Part shown: piece after piece, positions 1 through 9,100 of the stretch
Layout of the letters: every line of letters begins with the position of its first letter
Numbering within the stretch: the first letter of the stretch is position 1
Assembly: GCA_030817875.1 (NCBI GenBank)
Contig: JAUSZU010000001.1
Span: 2,542,001-2,606,000 of the forward strand
Direction of reading: 5' to 3'
Origin: Flavobacterium sp. W4I14
GTDB lineage: Bacteria > Bacteroidota > Bacteroidia > Sphingobacteriales > Sphingobacteriaceae
Length of the DNA stretch: 64,000 nt
The notes under the pieces: generated by a model
Databases searched by the model: none
What the model was told of the DNA's origin: nothing
Seen by the model: only the letters and a program-made list of their open reading frames with translations
Translations under genes and position numbers: made by a program

Positions 1-801
1 CCTGAAATTATGGAAGGATAGTCGCTTAATTAGGCGCTCTGCATCGTTTGTCGTCCAACGGATAGACTGATCTAATACTGTTTCACCATTTATAAGTACC
101 TGTACCCAGCCGTTTTTAGTAGATCCGGTATTACTTTTCACATAAAGATGTACCGTATAGGTATTTCCTTTTACAAGGCTTCCGCTTGTTGGATAAGATT
201 TTCCAAAGGTATCTCCACAGGGGCCAGCCATATCCCTATGATAAACATAAGGTTGAAAATAGACCCTGTTACCATTATTATACCACATTAATCGCAAACT
301 TCCTCCATTTCCATCGGTGGGAATATCACAGCCCGTATTGCCTTCTCCGATAAGAAAGCCAAATCCTACCTTTCCTCCTCTACTCCAATCGAACTGACTA
401 TGAAAACGAACTTTAAATGTTGCCTCATATGCAGAACCATCAGATAGGTCCGCGCCAGCAATAAGTCCGTTGGACACGGAGTTTGGAGCCAAGGTTGCCC
501 TGGCCCACCCACCTGATATGTAGGCACGGTCTTCATTCCAGCCAGTCAGCGCAGCCATGCCGAAATCGCTACTTGCTTCACTGTAAGAAAATGAACCATC
601 GGGATGATTGAAACTGGTGTTGATGTTGCTTGGATAAGCTTGTGCTGCAGCCGTTGCCATACTTTTATTTACCAAAAGTTTTTCCGAGGTAACAATGTCT
701 TGGTTTGCCTCTGATGAATCTTTCGAACAGCCTAGAATAACACTGAAAAAAATTAACATGGCCATGCCAGTTGATTTAGATATTATAATTTTAACACTCA
801 T
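1..801 (-). CDS. Lipoprotein resembling polysaccharide lyase family 14 (partial)
   Basis: The reading frame is open from an ATG at 801 down to base 1, so the C-terminus lies outside the window. The N-terminus is a lipoprotein signal ending in ILGCSKD (lipobox cysteine near residue 24). The visible 267 residues form a beta-rich extracellular domain. The stretch FDWSRGGKVGFGF and the later LIKRLSFHNF resemble the conserved strands of PL14-type alginate-lyase-like proteins (GGKLPGL and a final Phe-rich strand). This is pattern recognition, not a search. It lies on the same strand downstream of the SusC/SusD pair, separated by a terminator-like hairpin, as expected for the secreted enzyme of a polysaccharide utilisation locus. 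The substrate cannot be read from the sequence. Confidence 0.6.
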   Translation of the reverse strand, partial: MSVKIIISKSTGMAMLIFFSVILGCSKDSSEANQDIVTSEKLLVNKSMATAAAQAYPSNINTSFNHPDGSFSYSEASSDFGMAALTGWNEDRAYISGGWARATLAPNSVSNGLIAGADLSDGSAYEATFKVRFHSQFDWSRGGKVGFGFLIGEGNTGCDIPTDGNGGSLRLMWYNNGNRVYFQPYVYHRDMAGPCGDTFGKSYPTSGSLVKGNTYTVHLYVKSNTGSTKNGWVQVLINGETVLDQSIRWTTNDAERLIKRLSFHNFR

Positions 802-955
802 TTTAATTTGGTTTAGGTTTAGGTTTAAATCTGGTTAGATATTTCTTATTCGTGCTTTTCTGTCCTGGACAGCCATGTGCATCGTTTTGCTTTAGTTTCT
901 TATTAATTTATAGATGTACTTAAAATGTTTTGATTTCATCCGGATCAGGAAAAAA

Positions 956-978
956 GCAGTCCCTGGTTAAGGGACTGC
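956..978 (-). terminator. Intrinsic terminator downstream of SusD
   Basis: A perfect 8-bp stem (GCAGTCCC / GGGACTGC) with a 7-nt loop is followed on the minus strand by a run of T (949-955). It sits about 40 bases past the SusD stop, so it probably ends or attenuates the SusC-SusD transcript before the lyase-like gene. A GTTTAG triplicate (about 810-828) lies between it and that gene. Confidence 0.75.
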
Positions 979-1018
979 CCATTCTATATGTATATTCTCA
1001 CACGGTCTTTATCTGCTA

Positions 1019-2899
1019 TTAAGGTAACTTATCCAATGCGGGTACATTCTGATCATATCCTGCATAGCCTTTATTCTGGTTAATCCTGCCTTCAGTATTA
1101 AACCGTTGCGCACTTGCCGGAACAGGCCATAAAACGTGATAAGGTGCAATTTTGTAGTTTACACCTTGTAATGTTGGCACCTGATTTTTATAAAAATCAT
1201 TTTTTTCTATAATCCTGTCGTACATAAAATTATTATCAGAAAAAGTAGCAAGGCTATAACTCTTACCGTTATAAGCCGGCTTACCTGTTAGTGCAAAAAT
1301 ATATGCAATACGGGTAAGTTCTGTTTTGCGAGGCTCTTCCCAAAACAATTCACGGGCACGCTCATCCAAAATGGTGCCTATTGTTATTTGTGCGGCATTT
1401 GTTAACAGCGTTGCATTAGCTCGGCTTCTCACTACGTTTAAGTCGGCCATAGCCAATCCAAGCTCACCTTTCCAGTAATAAGCTTCTGCCCTAAGTAGAT
1501 AGGTTTCTGCCAAACGGAATACGTACCAATCGGTATTTGTTCCGCGGGGTGGTGTCCAGTATGGGTCATTTGCTAACGCGTTGGTCGAATTGATGAAAAC
1601 TTTATAATGTGGCCACCCAAACCAGTGACGAATGGTATCAAGTGCACCATTTGTGAAACGTTGTTTAATATTTGCATCCGAATACATTTGCAAAGGCTGA
1701 CCATATAAGGCTCTATCCGCAGCATTTGTTGAGGTTTTCAATGCCGGGTTATTGTACACTAAATCTGTCATATCCATCCACATGCCTTTTGCATGTCGGT
1801 AATCGGTATTATCGGTCCAGATGTATTTTGTGCTGTAAGGCGTACCGCGGTATCGGCCAATTCCCCTACCGTACATTCTGGTCAGTGGAATTTCTGCGGT
1901 AACCAAATCCACAATTGCGGTCGCTCCTGATGGTGTTTTTACGTTTGCAAAATGCCAGGCAGGAACGGTGTTTCTCATCAGTTGTGAACCCAGGGCTGTA
2001 AAACCAGCAAAAGCTTCCCTATCAATCACTAAAAATAGTGCTTCCCTATTGGTAGTAAGCGATTTATTATCCATTCGGTGCAAATCCCAGACTACATTTT
2101 TTGTCAAATCAGAAGCGGTGCTTCCAAAGCGCGTGGTCATCATACCATATTTCCCACCAGAAATTACATTAGAAGCTGAAGCAATTGCATCATCAAATCT
2201 ACCAAGTGCCAGATTTACTTTAGTTAGCAAATGGCTAACAGCACCTTTGGTTACATCCCCCTTATTGCCTCCATCGGTAACCCAGGTTTGGGCAAATTCA
2301 AGATCTGTTTTCATTTTGCCCAGGATTACTTCCCTTTTTGTGGAATAAAAATCTGCTTTTGGAAATTCCAGATCATTTAAAAGCAATGGTACATCGCCGA
2401 ACTGATGAACAAGTCTGTAGTAATAATAAGCCCGGTAAAAATATGCTGATCCTAAAATCAGATTTTTTTCAGCTTGAGATGTATATGTTGGTTTATCAAT
2501 GTTTGAAATGATTGTATTAGCTTGCCGTACCGCAACAAATTCATTATCCCAATACCAGCCTATTTTGTTGAAGTCATCGCTGTTAAGATTGGCATCCGGA
2601 GTGATCCTGGAAATTAAATCCTGAGCGGGTGTGTTTTTATCGGTTGTTCCATCCACAGCAACATCTGAAAAAATCGATTCCGTTAGTATTGGAGCAGAAT
2701 CGCCAAAAAACTCTCTTCGCGTAGCCAATCCAAGACCATTAAGTGCGGCTTTCATAGCGGTAAGGTTGTTTAGATTTTCTGGTGCATAAGCGGAGAGTTG
2801 TTCTGAATCCAGATATGCTTTCTTACATCCAGCAAAGCCCAGTAATGCAGTGAAAGCAAATAGGATGGATATATTCTGATTTATTTTTTTCATTTTCAT
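1019..2899 (-). CDS. RagB/SusD-family nutrient uptake lipoprotein
   Basis: This 626-aa surface lipoprotein has a signal peptide ending GFAGCKK. It shows the SusD architecture: an N-terminal SusD-like region (about 45-230) rich in tetratricopeptide helices, with the typical AYFYRAYYYYRLVHQFGDVP segment, and a C-terminal SusD/RagB region (about 330-626) with the FRLAETYLLRAEAY and ERARELFWEE motifs. SusD proteins cap the SusC channel and capture oligosaccharides at the cell surface (known for the family). It starts 5 bases after the SusC stop, so the two are cotranscribed. The glycan bound cannot be inferred from this sequence. Confidence 0.95.
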   Translation of the reverse strand: MKMKKINQNISILFAFTALLGFAGCKKAYLDSEQLSAYAPENLNNLTAMKAALNGLGLATRREFFGDSAPILTESIFSDVAVDGTTDKNTPAQDLISRITPDANLNSDDFNKIGWYWDNEFVAVRQANTIISNIDKPTYTSQAEKNLILGSAYFYRAYYYYRLVHQFGDVPLLLNDLEFPKADFYSTKREVILGKMKTDLEFAQTWVTDGGNKGDVTKGAVSHLLTKVNLALGRFDDAIASASNVISGGKYGMMTTRFGSTASDLTKNVVWDLHRMDNKSLTTNREALFLVIDREAFAGFTALGSQLMRNTVPAWHFANVKTPSGATAIVDLVTAEIPLTRMYGRGIGRYRGTPYSTKYIWTDNTDYRHAKGMWMDMTDLVYNNPALKTSTNAADRALYGQPLQMYSDANIKQRFTNGALDTIRHWFGWPHYKVFINSTNALANDPYWTPPRGTNTDWYVFRLAETYLLRAEAYYWKGELGLAMADLNVVRSRANATLLTNAAQITIGTILDERARELFWEEPRKTELTRIAYIFALTGKPAYNGKSYSLATFSDNNFMYDRIIEKNDFYKNQVPTLQGVNYKIAPYHVLWPVPASAQRFNTEGRINQNKGYAGYDQNVPALDKLP

Positions 2900-2904
2900 T
2901 TAAG

Positions 2905-5900
2905 TTATAAATTCACATTAAGACCTAAAGTATAGTATCTTGGCGTAGGACCATTATTTTGCGGATCCCAAAATGTCCATGTTGGTGCATAGTAGCCTGC
3001 ATTATTTACATTGGCATAAATTTTAGCGCTTTTTACACGAAGTTTAGTAAGCAAATCTGATGGTACCGAATAAGATACTGCTACGGTGTTTAGGCGTATG
3101 AAAGAATTATCCCAATACACATTATAGCTTGTCCCACTGGATCCAGAATTTAGTCTGGCATAATCATTTATTGGGTTTGCGGGAGTCCAATATGGTAAAA
3201 CATACGATGATGAGCGGGCAAATCCTACGCTACCAGGCTGGTTTTTTGCTGAATTGTATTGTTTAAGCTGCCCCCAGTTGGCAAGCAATTGAAATGAAAA
3301 ATCAAAATTTTTGAAAATATTGAATTCATTTCTCATGGCGAAGAAATAGCGTGGTGTACGGTAACCTAAAAACTTTTTGTCATTATCAGAATAGGCATAA
3401 TCTCCGTCAACATCTTCCAACTTAAAATCGCCGGGTTTAATGGCTGCTTTTGTAAATTTAGCGGCTTCGGCCATTTCACTTTGCTGCCATACACCCTGAA
3501 TGTTATAATCCCATATGATGTCTATATCTTTACCTATAAACCATCCATTTCCAGGGTCGTCTGTTGGCAAGGCAAGGGCAACAATTTTATTTCTGTTGAA
3601 GGAAAAATTGAAATTGGTATTCCATTTAACAGGACCATTAATAAGATTTTTACTATTCAGGTTTAGTTCTCCTCCACGATTATTGATACGGGCAAGGTTG
3701 GAATAAACATTAGAATAGCCGCTAACATTCGGCAATGTCTGTCTAACTAATAAATCACTCGTTTTCTTGTTATAGGCATCAATAGAACCGCTAATGCGAT
3801 CGTTAAGAATTGAAAAATCAAAACCGGCATTCATCGCGGTAGTTTCTTCCCACTTTAAGTCTGAATTGGCCATTTTCGCCCCAATCTGAACGGTGTTCAC
3901 ATCTGAGGCAGCACCACTACCATTTACAGTTTGGTATTTACCACTCGTTAACTGAGCAAGTGCAGCATATGGATCAACAGTTCCGTTATCAGGGTTACGT
4001 AAATCACGGTTACCATTAATACCATACGACAGACGAAGCTTCCCGTAGCTTAACCACTTCTGATTTTTCATGAACGCTTCATCTGTAAATACCCATGCTA
4101 ATGCTGCTGCCGGGAATGTAGCGCGTTTGAAGTTTACGCCAAAAACGGAATAACCATCTCTACGAACCGAAAGGGTTAATATATAACGGCTCAATAAACT
4201 ATAATTTATTCTTGCCATCAATGCATCTCCTGTATATACTTTATCTTCACTATTTGTTACAGGTTTGATACCGCTCGAAAGATTATGATAACTTAGCACA
4301 TCACTGGGAACGAAGCCTTCATTTGAAGCTTGTGTCCACCAGGTCTGGTATTTTTCAGCATTTGCCAATAGTGTTACATCCAGGTTGTGAATGTTGGAGA
4401 AGGTTTTGTTCCATTTAAGTAAATTATCCACCTGCCAGTTGTATCGGGTTTCATTGGCTCGTGTTGCAGATCCTCCGGGAGTTACTACATCCGGGTTTCT
4501 GGAAGATCGATAATCGAATGTTCTATAGAAATCCAGACCTGGACTAAAATTCAGTTGATAGGTGATTCCGAAAGGCAATTTTACACGTCCATAAACGCTT
4601 GCAAAAATTGTATTCTGCTTATTCATGCGTTCATTGTATGTCATACTTAAAAAAGGATTTCTGGCATTTAAACCGCTATCATCTGTTGGAATGCGCCTTA
4701 ATTGCCCATTTGAAAGGTATTTATCTCCATAAGGTGACAAGTTTAATATCTGAGCCCAATCTGCTTCGGTTGATCCATCCCCTGTTCTGGCTTCATCTCT
4801 ATCGGCGAATTGGACGTTCATACCCAGGGTTAACCATTTGGCTGCTTCGCCTTCAAGATTTATCCTTCCTCTGATTGCGGTATAGTCACCACCTTCTATA
4901 ACATTCTGGTTTTTCTGATAGTTTAAAGACATATAGTAGGAAATTTCCTGCTTCTTACCGCTTAAAGAAAGGGTATGATCCTGACGGAAACCAGTTCTAA
5001 AGATATCATCATACCAGTTAATTGTTTTTCCGGCCAGATAATTTGCCTTCTCATTTGCAACAAGGCCAAGTCTGTTGAGCCATAAATCAACAGGATCACC
5101 AGTTTGCCCATTCAACCATTGGGTGAGGTTAACGCCTTCGGGGAGACTTCTAGGATCGCTATACAAATATTCCGGGGTTGTGGCACCGCTCCGCAACACA
5201 TCACCTCTCCATGACAAAAATGCTTCATCCTGGTAAGGCCGCATATTTTTAGCAACCTGGGCAAGACCAACATTGGTATTAAGAGTAATGGTTGGAGAAT
5301 CACCTCTTCCTTTTTTTGTCGTTATCGCAATAACACCTGTTGCCGCTTTAGCTCCGTAAACCGCAAGAGAACTTGCGTCTTTTAAAACGTCTATTCCATC
5401 AATATCATTTGGATTAATATCAGCGAGCTGCCCATTGTAAATTACACCATCCAAGACAATAAGTGGTGAGGTTCCTGCACTTAAGGTCGACTTTCCCCTT
5501 ACCAGTAAGTCTCCGCCACCCTTGGCACTTGAACTAAGACCAACAGACAATCCAGGAATATTACCTTTTAGTACATCTGCTATACTTTGTGGATTTTCAT
5601 TTTCAAGCTGGGTTGCTTTTACGCTGGAAATGGCGCCGGTAGCATCCCGTTTTGTTGTGGTACCATAGCCTATTACGACAACATCTGTTAGGCTTTTGGA
5701 TTCTTCAGTTAAAGTAACAGAAATGCTTGTTCTCTGGCCAACTGAAATCTCTTGCGTGGTGAATCCCACGGCAGAAAAAACAAGCGTTGCATTAGGCAGA
5801 ACTGATATTAAAAAGCTTCCGTCAGCTCCGGAGGATACAGCAGTTTGAGCATTCTTCACTTTTACAGAAATGCCAGGCAGGCCTACCCCGGCTTTGTCTT

Positions 5901-5991
5901 TAATGGTTCCCTTCACAGCTATGCTTTGTCCAAAACACAGCGTAAATACAAAGCAAACCAATGCAATTAGTAAGGTAATGGTTTTTCTCAT
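2905..5991 (-). CDS. SusC/RagA-family TonB-linked outer-membrane transporter
   Basis: This 1028-aa protein has a signal peptide (cleavage near residue 22 after CFG), then a carboxypeptidase-regulatory-like beta-sandwich (about 24-105). A TonB-box-like segment DVVVIGYGTT follows, then a plug domain (about 115-235, with SIADVLKGNIPGL and LIVLDGV), and a long 22-strand barrel ending in YYTLGLNVNL. Such proteins import oligosaccharides across the outer membrane with energy from TonB/ExbBD. It is the first gene of the SusC-SusD unit, and a consensus Bacteroidota promoter lies about 32 bases upstream. Length is normal for the family. Confidence 0.96.
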   Translation of the reverse strand: MRKTITLLIALVCFVFTLCFGQSIAVKGTIKDKAGVGLPGISVKVKNAQTAVSSGADGSFLISVLPNATLVFSAVGFTTQEISVGQRTSISVTLTEESKSLTDVVVIGYGTTTKRDATGAISSVKATQLENENPQSIADVLKGNIPGLSVGLSSSAKGGGDLLVRGKSTLSAGTSPLIVLDGVIYNGQLADINPNDIDGIDVLKDASSLAVYGAKAATGVIAITTKKGRGDSPTITLNTNVGLAQVAKNMRPYQDEAFLSWRGDVLRSGATTPEYLYSDPRSLPEGVNLTQWLNGQTGDPVDLWLNRLGLVANEKANYLAGKTINWYDDIFRTGFRQDHTLSLSGKKQEISYYMSLNYQKNQNVIEGGDYTAIRGRINLEGEAAKWLTLGMNVQFADRDEARTGDGSTEADWAQILNLSPYGDKYLSNGQLRRIPTDDSGLNARNPFLSMTYNERMNKQNTIFASVYGRVKLPFGITYQLNFSPGLDFYRTFDYRSSRNPDVVTPGGSATRANETRYNWQVDNLLKWNKTFSNIHNLDVTLLANAEKYQTWWTQASNEGFVPSDVLSYHNLSSGIKPVTNSEDKVYTGDALMARINYSLLSRYILTLSVRRDGYSVFGVNFKRATFPAAALAWVFTDEAFMKNQKWLSYGKLRLSYGINGNRDLRNPDNGTVDPYAALAQLTSGKYQTVNGSGAASDVNTVQIGAKMANSDLKWEETTAMNAGFDFSILNDRISGSIDAYNKKTSDLLVRQTLPNVSGYSNVYSNLARINNRGGELNLNSKNLINGPVKWNTNFNFSFNRNKIVALALPTDDPGNGWFIGKDIDIIWDYNIQGVWQQSEMAEAAKFTKAAIKPGDFKLEDVDGDYAYSDNDKKFLGYRTPRYFFAMRNEFNIFKNFDFSFQLLANWGQLKQYNSAKNQPGSVGFARSSSYVLPYWTPANPINDYARLNSGSSGTSYNVYWDNSFIRLNTVAVSYSVPSDLLTKLRVKSAKIYANVNNAGYYAPTWTFWDPQNNGPTPRYYTLGLNVNL

Positions 5992-6022
5992 TTTATATTT
6001 GGTTTAGAATAATTGGATGATA

Positions 6023-6053
6023 CAAACCTATTCTAAATATTTCATTTTCCAAA
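6023..6053 (-). promoter_or_regulatory. Bacteroidota-type promoter of susC
   Basis: Read on the minus strand, a TTTG (-33 box, 6050-6053) is followed after exactly 19 bases by TAGGTTTG (-7 box, 6023-6030). This matches the Bacteroidota primary sigma consensus TTTG-N19-TAnnTTTG. Transcription would begin about 25 bases before the susC ATG, giving a very short leader. Confidence 0.75.
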
Positions 6054-6614
6054 CAAAAAAAATACATAACTATCTATTAAATAGACAGTTATATTAATTT
6101 ATAATACGATATAGCAACAATGATATAGCTTCATAAAAGCACCCCATCGTTTCCATTTCAAGGATGCTTATTTTTGATTAATACGGCTGGGCAACATCCT
6201 TTATTCGTTATTTTTTTTCAGGATAATGAATGCTATACGGTTTTTCGAACGCTGATGCTTTATCAATTGGGCTGATCAATAAGCATAACTGGCTCATTTA
6301 ATTTATTTGACTATAAATTAGAATTTATATACCGCATAAGGAGTGAGGTTGAAATTGTGGCAAGAAATATATGATCGGGTATTGTATTTAGGAGAGAGTG
6401 ATAAATGAACACATTTTTCAGACCGCTTAGGCCAAGTAAACTTATTTCATTTTAAGCAAAATGTTAAAGCTGTCATTTATAGCAATGGGTTTTTAGATCT
6501 GCAATACAATCTTTAACTGCAGAATGGAAAAGAAGTAATTTTCTGATTCGAATGTATCAACTAAAACACCATTAAAAGTGGATGGTATGCTGCTTGCTGT
6601 AGCAATCAGCATGA
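6054..6614. other. Intergenic region between susC promoter and receptor gene
   Basis: This AT-rich stretch of about 560 bases holds the palindrome at 6066-6092. No other reading frame with protein-like composition, terminator or RNA gene was recognised. Confidence 0.4.
6066..6092. promoter_or_regulatory. 27-bp palindrome upstream of susC promoter (candidate operator)
   Basis: ATAACTATCTATT and AATAGACAGTTAT flank a single central A. The two 13-bp arms pair with one mismatch. The palindrome begins 12 bases upstream of the -33 box, a normal place for an activator site. No other inverted repeat of this quality was seen between susC and the next gene. The binding protein is unknown; the adjacent receptor-regulator is one candidate. 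Confidence 0.5.
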
Positions 6615-8519
6615 TTACACAATTGCCGGATCCAAAAGCAGCTTTCCCCAATCCCCGTCAGAATTTTTCTTAAGCAAAGCTTTTTTATCAAGCAAAAGCT
6701 TTTGCATTTTCGAATTATAGGTCCAGCAGGTGCTTTGGCGAATGTTTAAAATCTCAGATAACTTATAGGAAGAGATGGTACCCTTAGAGGTATAGATCAG
6801 AATAAACATGTACAATGCCTTGTTTATGGGGATTTTTGAATTTTGCAGGATGGTATGGGCAATTGCTGATTCATCATAACCGCACTTGGTACATCTTCTA
6901 CTGAATGAGGTTTGACCTGTAGAGTGTTGCGTGTTCTGACACCTCCTGCAGGCATATCCATGACTCCATTTCAGTTCGGAAAGGTATCTAAAACAACTAT
7001 CCTTATCTGGATATATCCTGCTGAATTCCTCAAAATCCAACCCCTTTTGCATCACTCTTGCGCGGGTAACTTTCTCTATATTAAGATGAAGTTCAGAAAT
7101 ATCTTTTTTCAGCAAATGGTTCATCACTGAGATCTCTGCATTTTGTCTTTCGATGGTTATGGTCTTTTGCTGAATCTCCTGAGTACGTTCATTGACAAGA
7201 ACCTGCAGTTGTTCATTTAGGGTTTGGTGTAAGTCATCATTTATTCTCAGCTGTTCAATAATCCTTTTTTGTACCCTGCTTTTTTTCTTTCTGAGTGTAC
7301 GTATCGCATTTCCTATCGCGAAGGAAACCAATATCATTTCAATAATAAAGCAGATACTTAGACTGTAATAGCTAAGGGTGCCATAAGGAACCCACTTCAA
7401 AAGCAGTAAGATCTTGAGCAGAAAACCTGCAACCAGAAATCCATAACCAAAAACTAAAAATCTCGCAGGCCTATAGCCCGATGAGAGTACAGCAATTCCG
7501 GCGCTGAAAGCAACAAGCAAAGGAATAAATTCAATGATCTTGAAATTAAATAATGGGGTATAAATCAGGCAAGCGATAAAGAAGATGCCTCTTAAAAGAA
7601 TGGTAATTAACACCAACTTATAAAACAACGGTGATTTTGACTTGAGATATAAGAAATTACTGGTAAATAATAAACCGAAAATGCTACTCAAAAAAAGCGA
7701 AACGCCAAATCCATAAACATTGATATGAGGATTGGTAGGCCAGAGATATTGGAAGGCTATACCATCATTACACATTTCATACATACCGATACTCAGGTTA
7801 TACAGCACATAAAACAGATACTGTTTACCCTTTACAGCGAAGTACATCAAAAGGTTATACAGGCAAAATACCGCTATCATTCCATAAAAAAGTCCAAATA
7901 ACAAATATTCTCCCAGAGCGTAGCTGACAAACCATCTCAGATCTCGCAAGACAATAATCGTGCTTACTGAATGCGGTGATTTGATCCGGAGATAATAAGT
8001 GAAGACTTGATCAGTATGGTTATTTAAATCATATATGAAATTTTTATGGTCGTATCCTCTATTAGAAAAATCATAATTAGTGCCATAATAATTTGCCTTA
8101 TAGTTACCCGATCCATCAGGTGCATATAAGGTCAGCTCGCTTATTGACTGATCAAAAAACTCAAGTATCCATTGTTTTGAGCTCTCCTGATTATGTCTGA
8201 TCTTAAACCGATACCAATAAGCTGACCCTGCATTATCATTTTTAGGGATTCTTAAAGTATTCGAACGGAATCTATGCTGAAATTCTTCACTTATTATCTG
8301 TCTAATATTCAATGTAGCTTTAGGATCTTCCAAAACATCAATCTGACCAAACGAAAGCATTGTATGTGGCGAATTATCCTGGATTTGTATAATTTGCTGC
8401 GCCTGAGTCGTTTGAGCGAAGCATATTAATAATGTGAACAACGCGGGTATCCGTATAATGCTACTGTAAATGATACTACTAAAGAAATTAATTACACGAT
8501 ACAAGCGGGCGGACGACAT
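6615..8519 (-). CDS. 7TMR-DISM receptor fused to transposase-type zinc ribbon/HTH
   Basis: 634 aa. After a signal peptide (to about residue 40, ending TQA-QQ) comes a periplasmic 7TMR-DISM extracellular domain (about 45-190, with AYWYRFKIRHN and WILEFFDQSISELTLY). Seven hydrophobic segments follow (about 200-405, starting LLFGLFYGMIAVFCLYNLLMY). A basic coiled coil (about 410-485) leads to a cytoplasmic tail. The tail starts LDFEEFSRIYPDKDSCFRYL and carries two CxxC pairs (C524/C527 and C543/C546), then a region like KIPINKALYMFILIYTSKGT and a helix-turn-helix (about 575-605). This order is that of the N-terminal zinc ribbon and HTH of IS1595/ISXO2 transposases, without the DDE catalytic core. 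Inference: a membrane receptor that senses an extracellular ligand and acts on DNA through a captured transposase domain. It lies upstream of, and parallel to, the SusC/SusD genes, whose regulation it may control. Confidence 0.85.
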   Translation of the reverse strand: MSSARLYRVINFFSSIIYSSIIRIPALFTLLICFAQTTQAQQIIQIQDNSPHTMLSFGQIDVLEDPKATLNIRQIISEEFQHRFRSNTLRIPKNDNAGSAYWYRFKIRHNQESSKQWILEFFDQSISELTLYAPDGSGNYKANYYGTNYDFSNRGYDHKNFIYDLNNHTDQVFTYYLRIKSPHSVSTIIVLRDLRWFVSYALGEYLLFGLFYGMIAVFCLYNLLMYFAVKGKQYLFYVLYNLSIGMYEMCNDGIAFQYLWPTNPHINVYGFGVSLFLSSIFGLLFTSNFLYLKSKSPLFYKLVLITILLRGIFFIACLIYTPLFNFKIIEFIPLLVAFSAGIAVLSSGYRPARFLVFGYGFLVAGFLLKILLLLKWVPYGTLSYYSLSICFIIEMILVSFAIGNAIRTLRKKKSRVQKRIIEQLRINDDLHQTLNEQLQVLVNERTQEIQQKTITIERQNAEISVMNHLLKKDISELHLNIEKVTRARVMQKGLDFEEFSRIYPDKDSCFRYLSELKWSHGYACRRCQNTQHSTGQTSFSRRCTKCGYDESAIAHTILQNSKIPINKALYMFILIYTSKGTISSYKLSEILNIRQSTCWTYNSKMQKLLLDKKALLKKNSDGDWGKLLLDPAIV

Positions 8520-8662
8520 CTGTTACATTAATGGTTAGAATAGTCCTAAAATATCAAAACATTATTTCAAGTCCAAACTTTCTGCTCGAATTAATAGCCT
8601 ATAATGATTTGTAAATATTAGGATAGCTATGGGGATTTACAGGTAGATTTCAAATAAAGCGT

Positions 8663-8780
8663 TAGAAGAAAAAAAATGGGACGAAAATCTTCTGAAAAGA
8701 CCTCGTCCCAATGGGGTGGCGATTTGGTAAGTTGCCGACCGATTTTATTACTCAAATTGAGTATTTCGGTGAGAGTACCC
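8663..8780. repeat. Dispersed hairpin repeat, copy 1
   Basis: A run of A, then GGGACGA...TCGTCCC (7-bp stem), then a GGGGTGGCGATTTGG segment and CGACCGATTTTATTACTCAA. The same order of elements recurs near 49375 and, degenerately, near 40540. The first 30 or so bases recur almost unchanged at the end of the window (63966-64000). On the minus strand the hairpin is followed by T, so it could also act as a terminator. It probably derives from a mobile element, but no transposase is present. Confidence 0.6.
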
Positions 8781-9100
8781 CCTCTGTTTCGAGCCAAAAT
8801 GGCCACCAATTTAATTACCGGATGATGCGCATCACCATAAAAAAATTGCTCTTCAGCACCGTAACCGAAATCAGGAAGTATTCAGGCATGGCCTGAAAGT
8901 AACCCGACTGCACACTTATATGTTAACCCGAACTGAACCCTTACATCGTGTTTTTGCAGACCAGCACGTTTTCATTTAGCTGTGTCTTCCACCCTCATAA
9001 AAATTATAGAATGCGATAAATACCGAAATGATTCCGAAATTTATCGGCATAAAAAGATTCATTTACAAACAATTAAATATTTAACCAATCAAACAGATGT
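8781..9100. other. Intergenic, possible insertion-element scar
   Basis: This stretch follows the hairpin repeat. It contains short GTGGCC-like stretches and a small palindrome (CAGGCATGGCCTG near 8881). No convincing gene was found; the open frames here have no protein-like composition. Confidence 0.3.

Noticed and set aside
1672-2348. Plus-strand open frames inside SusD
   Set aside because: They are antisense to a clear lipoprotein gene and have no family character.
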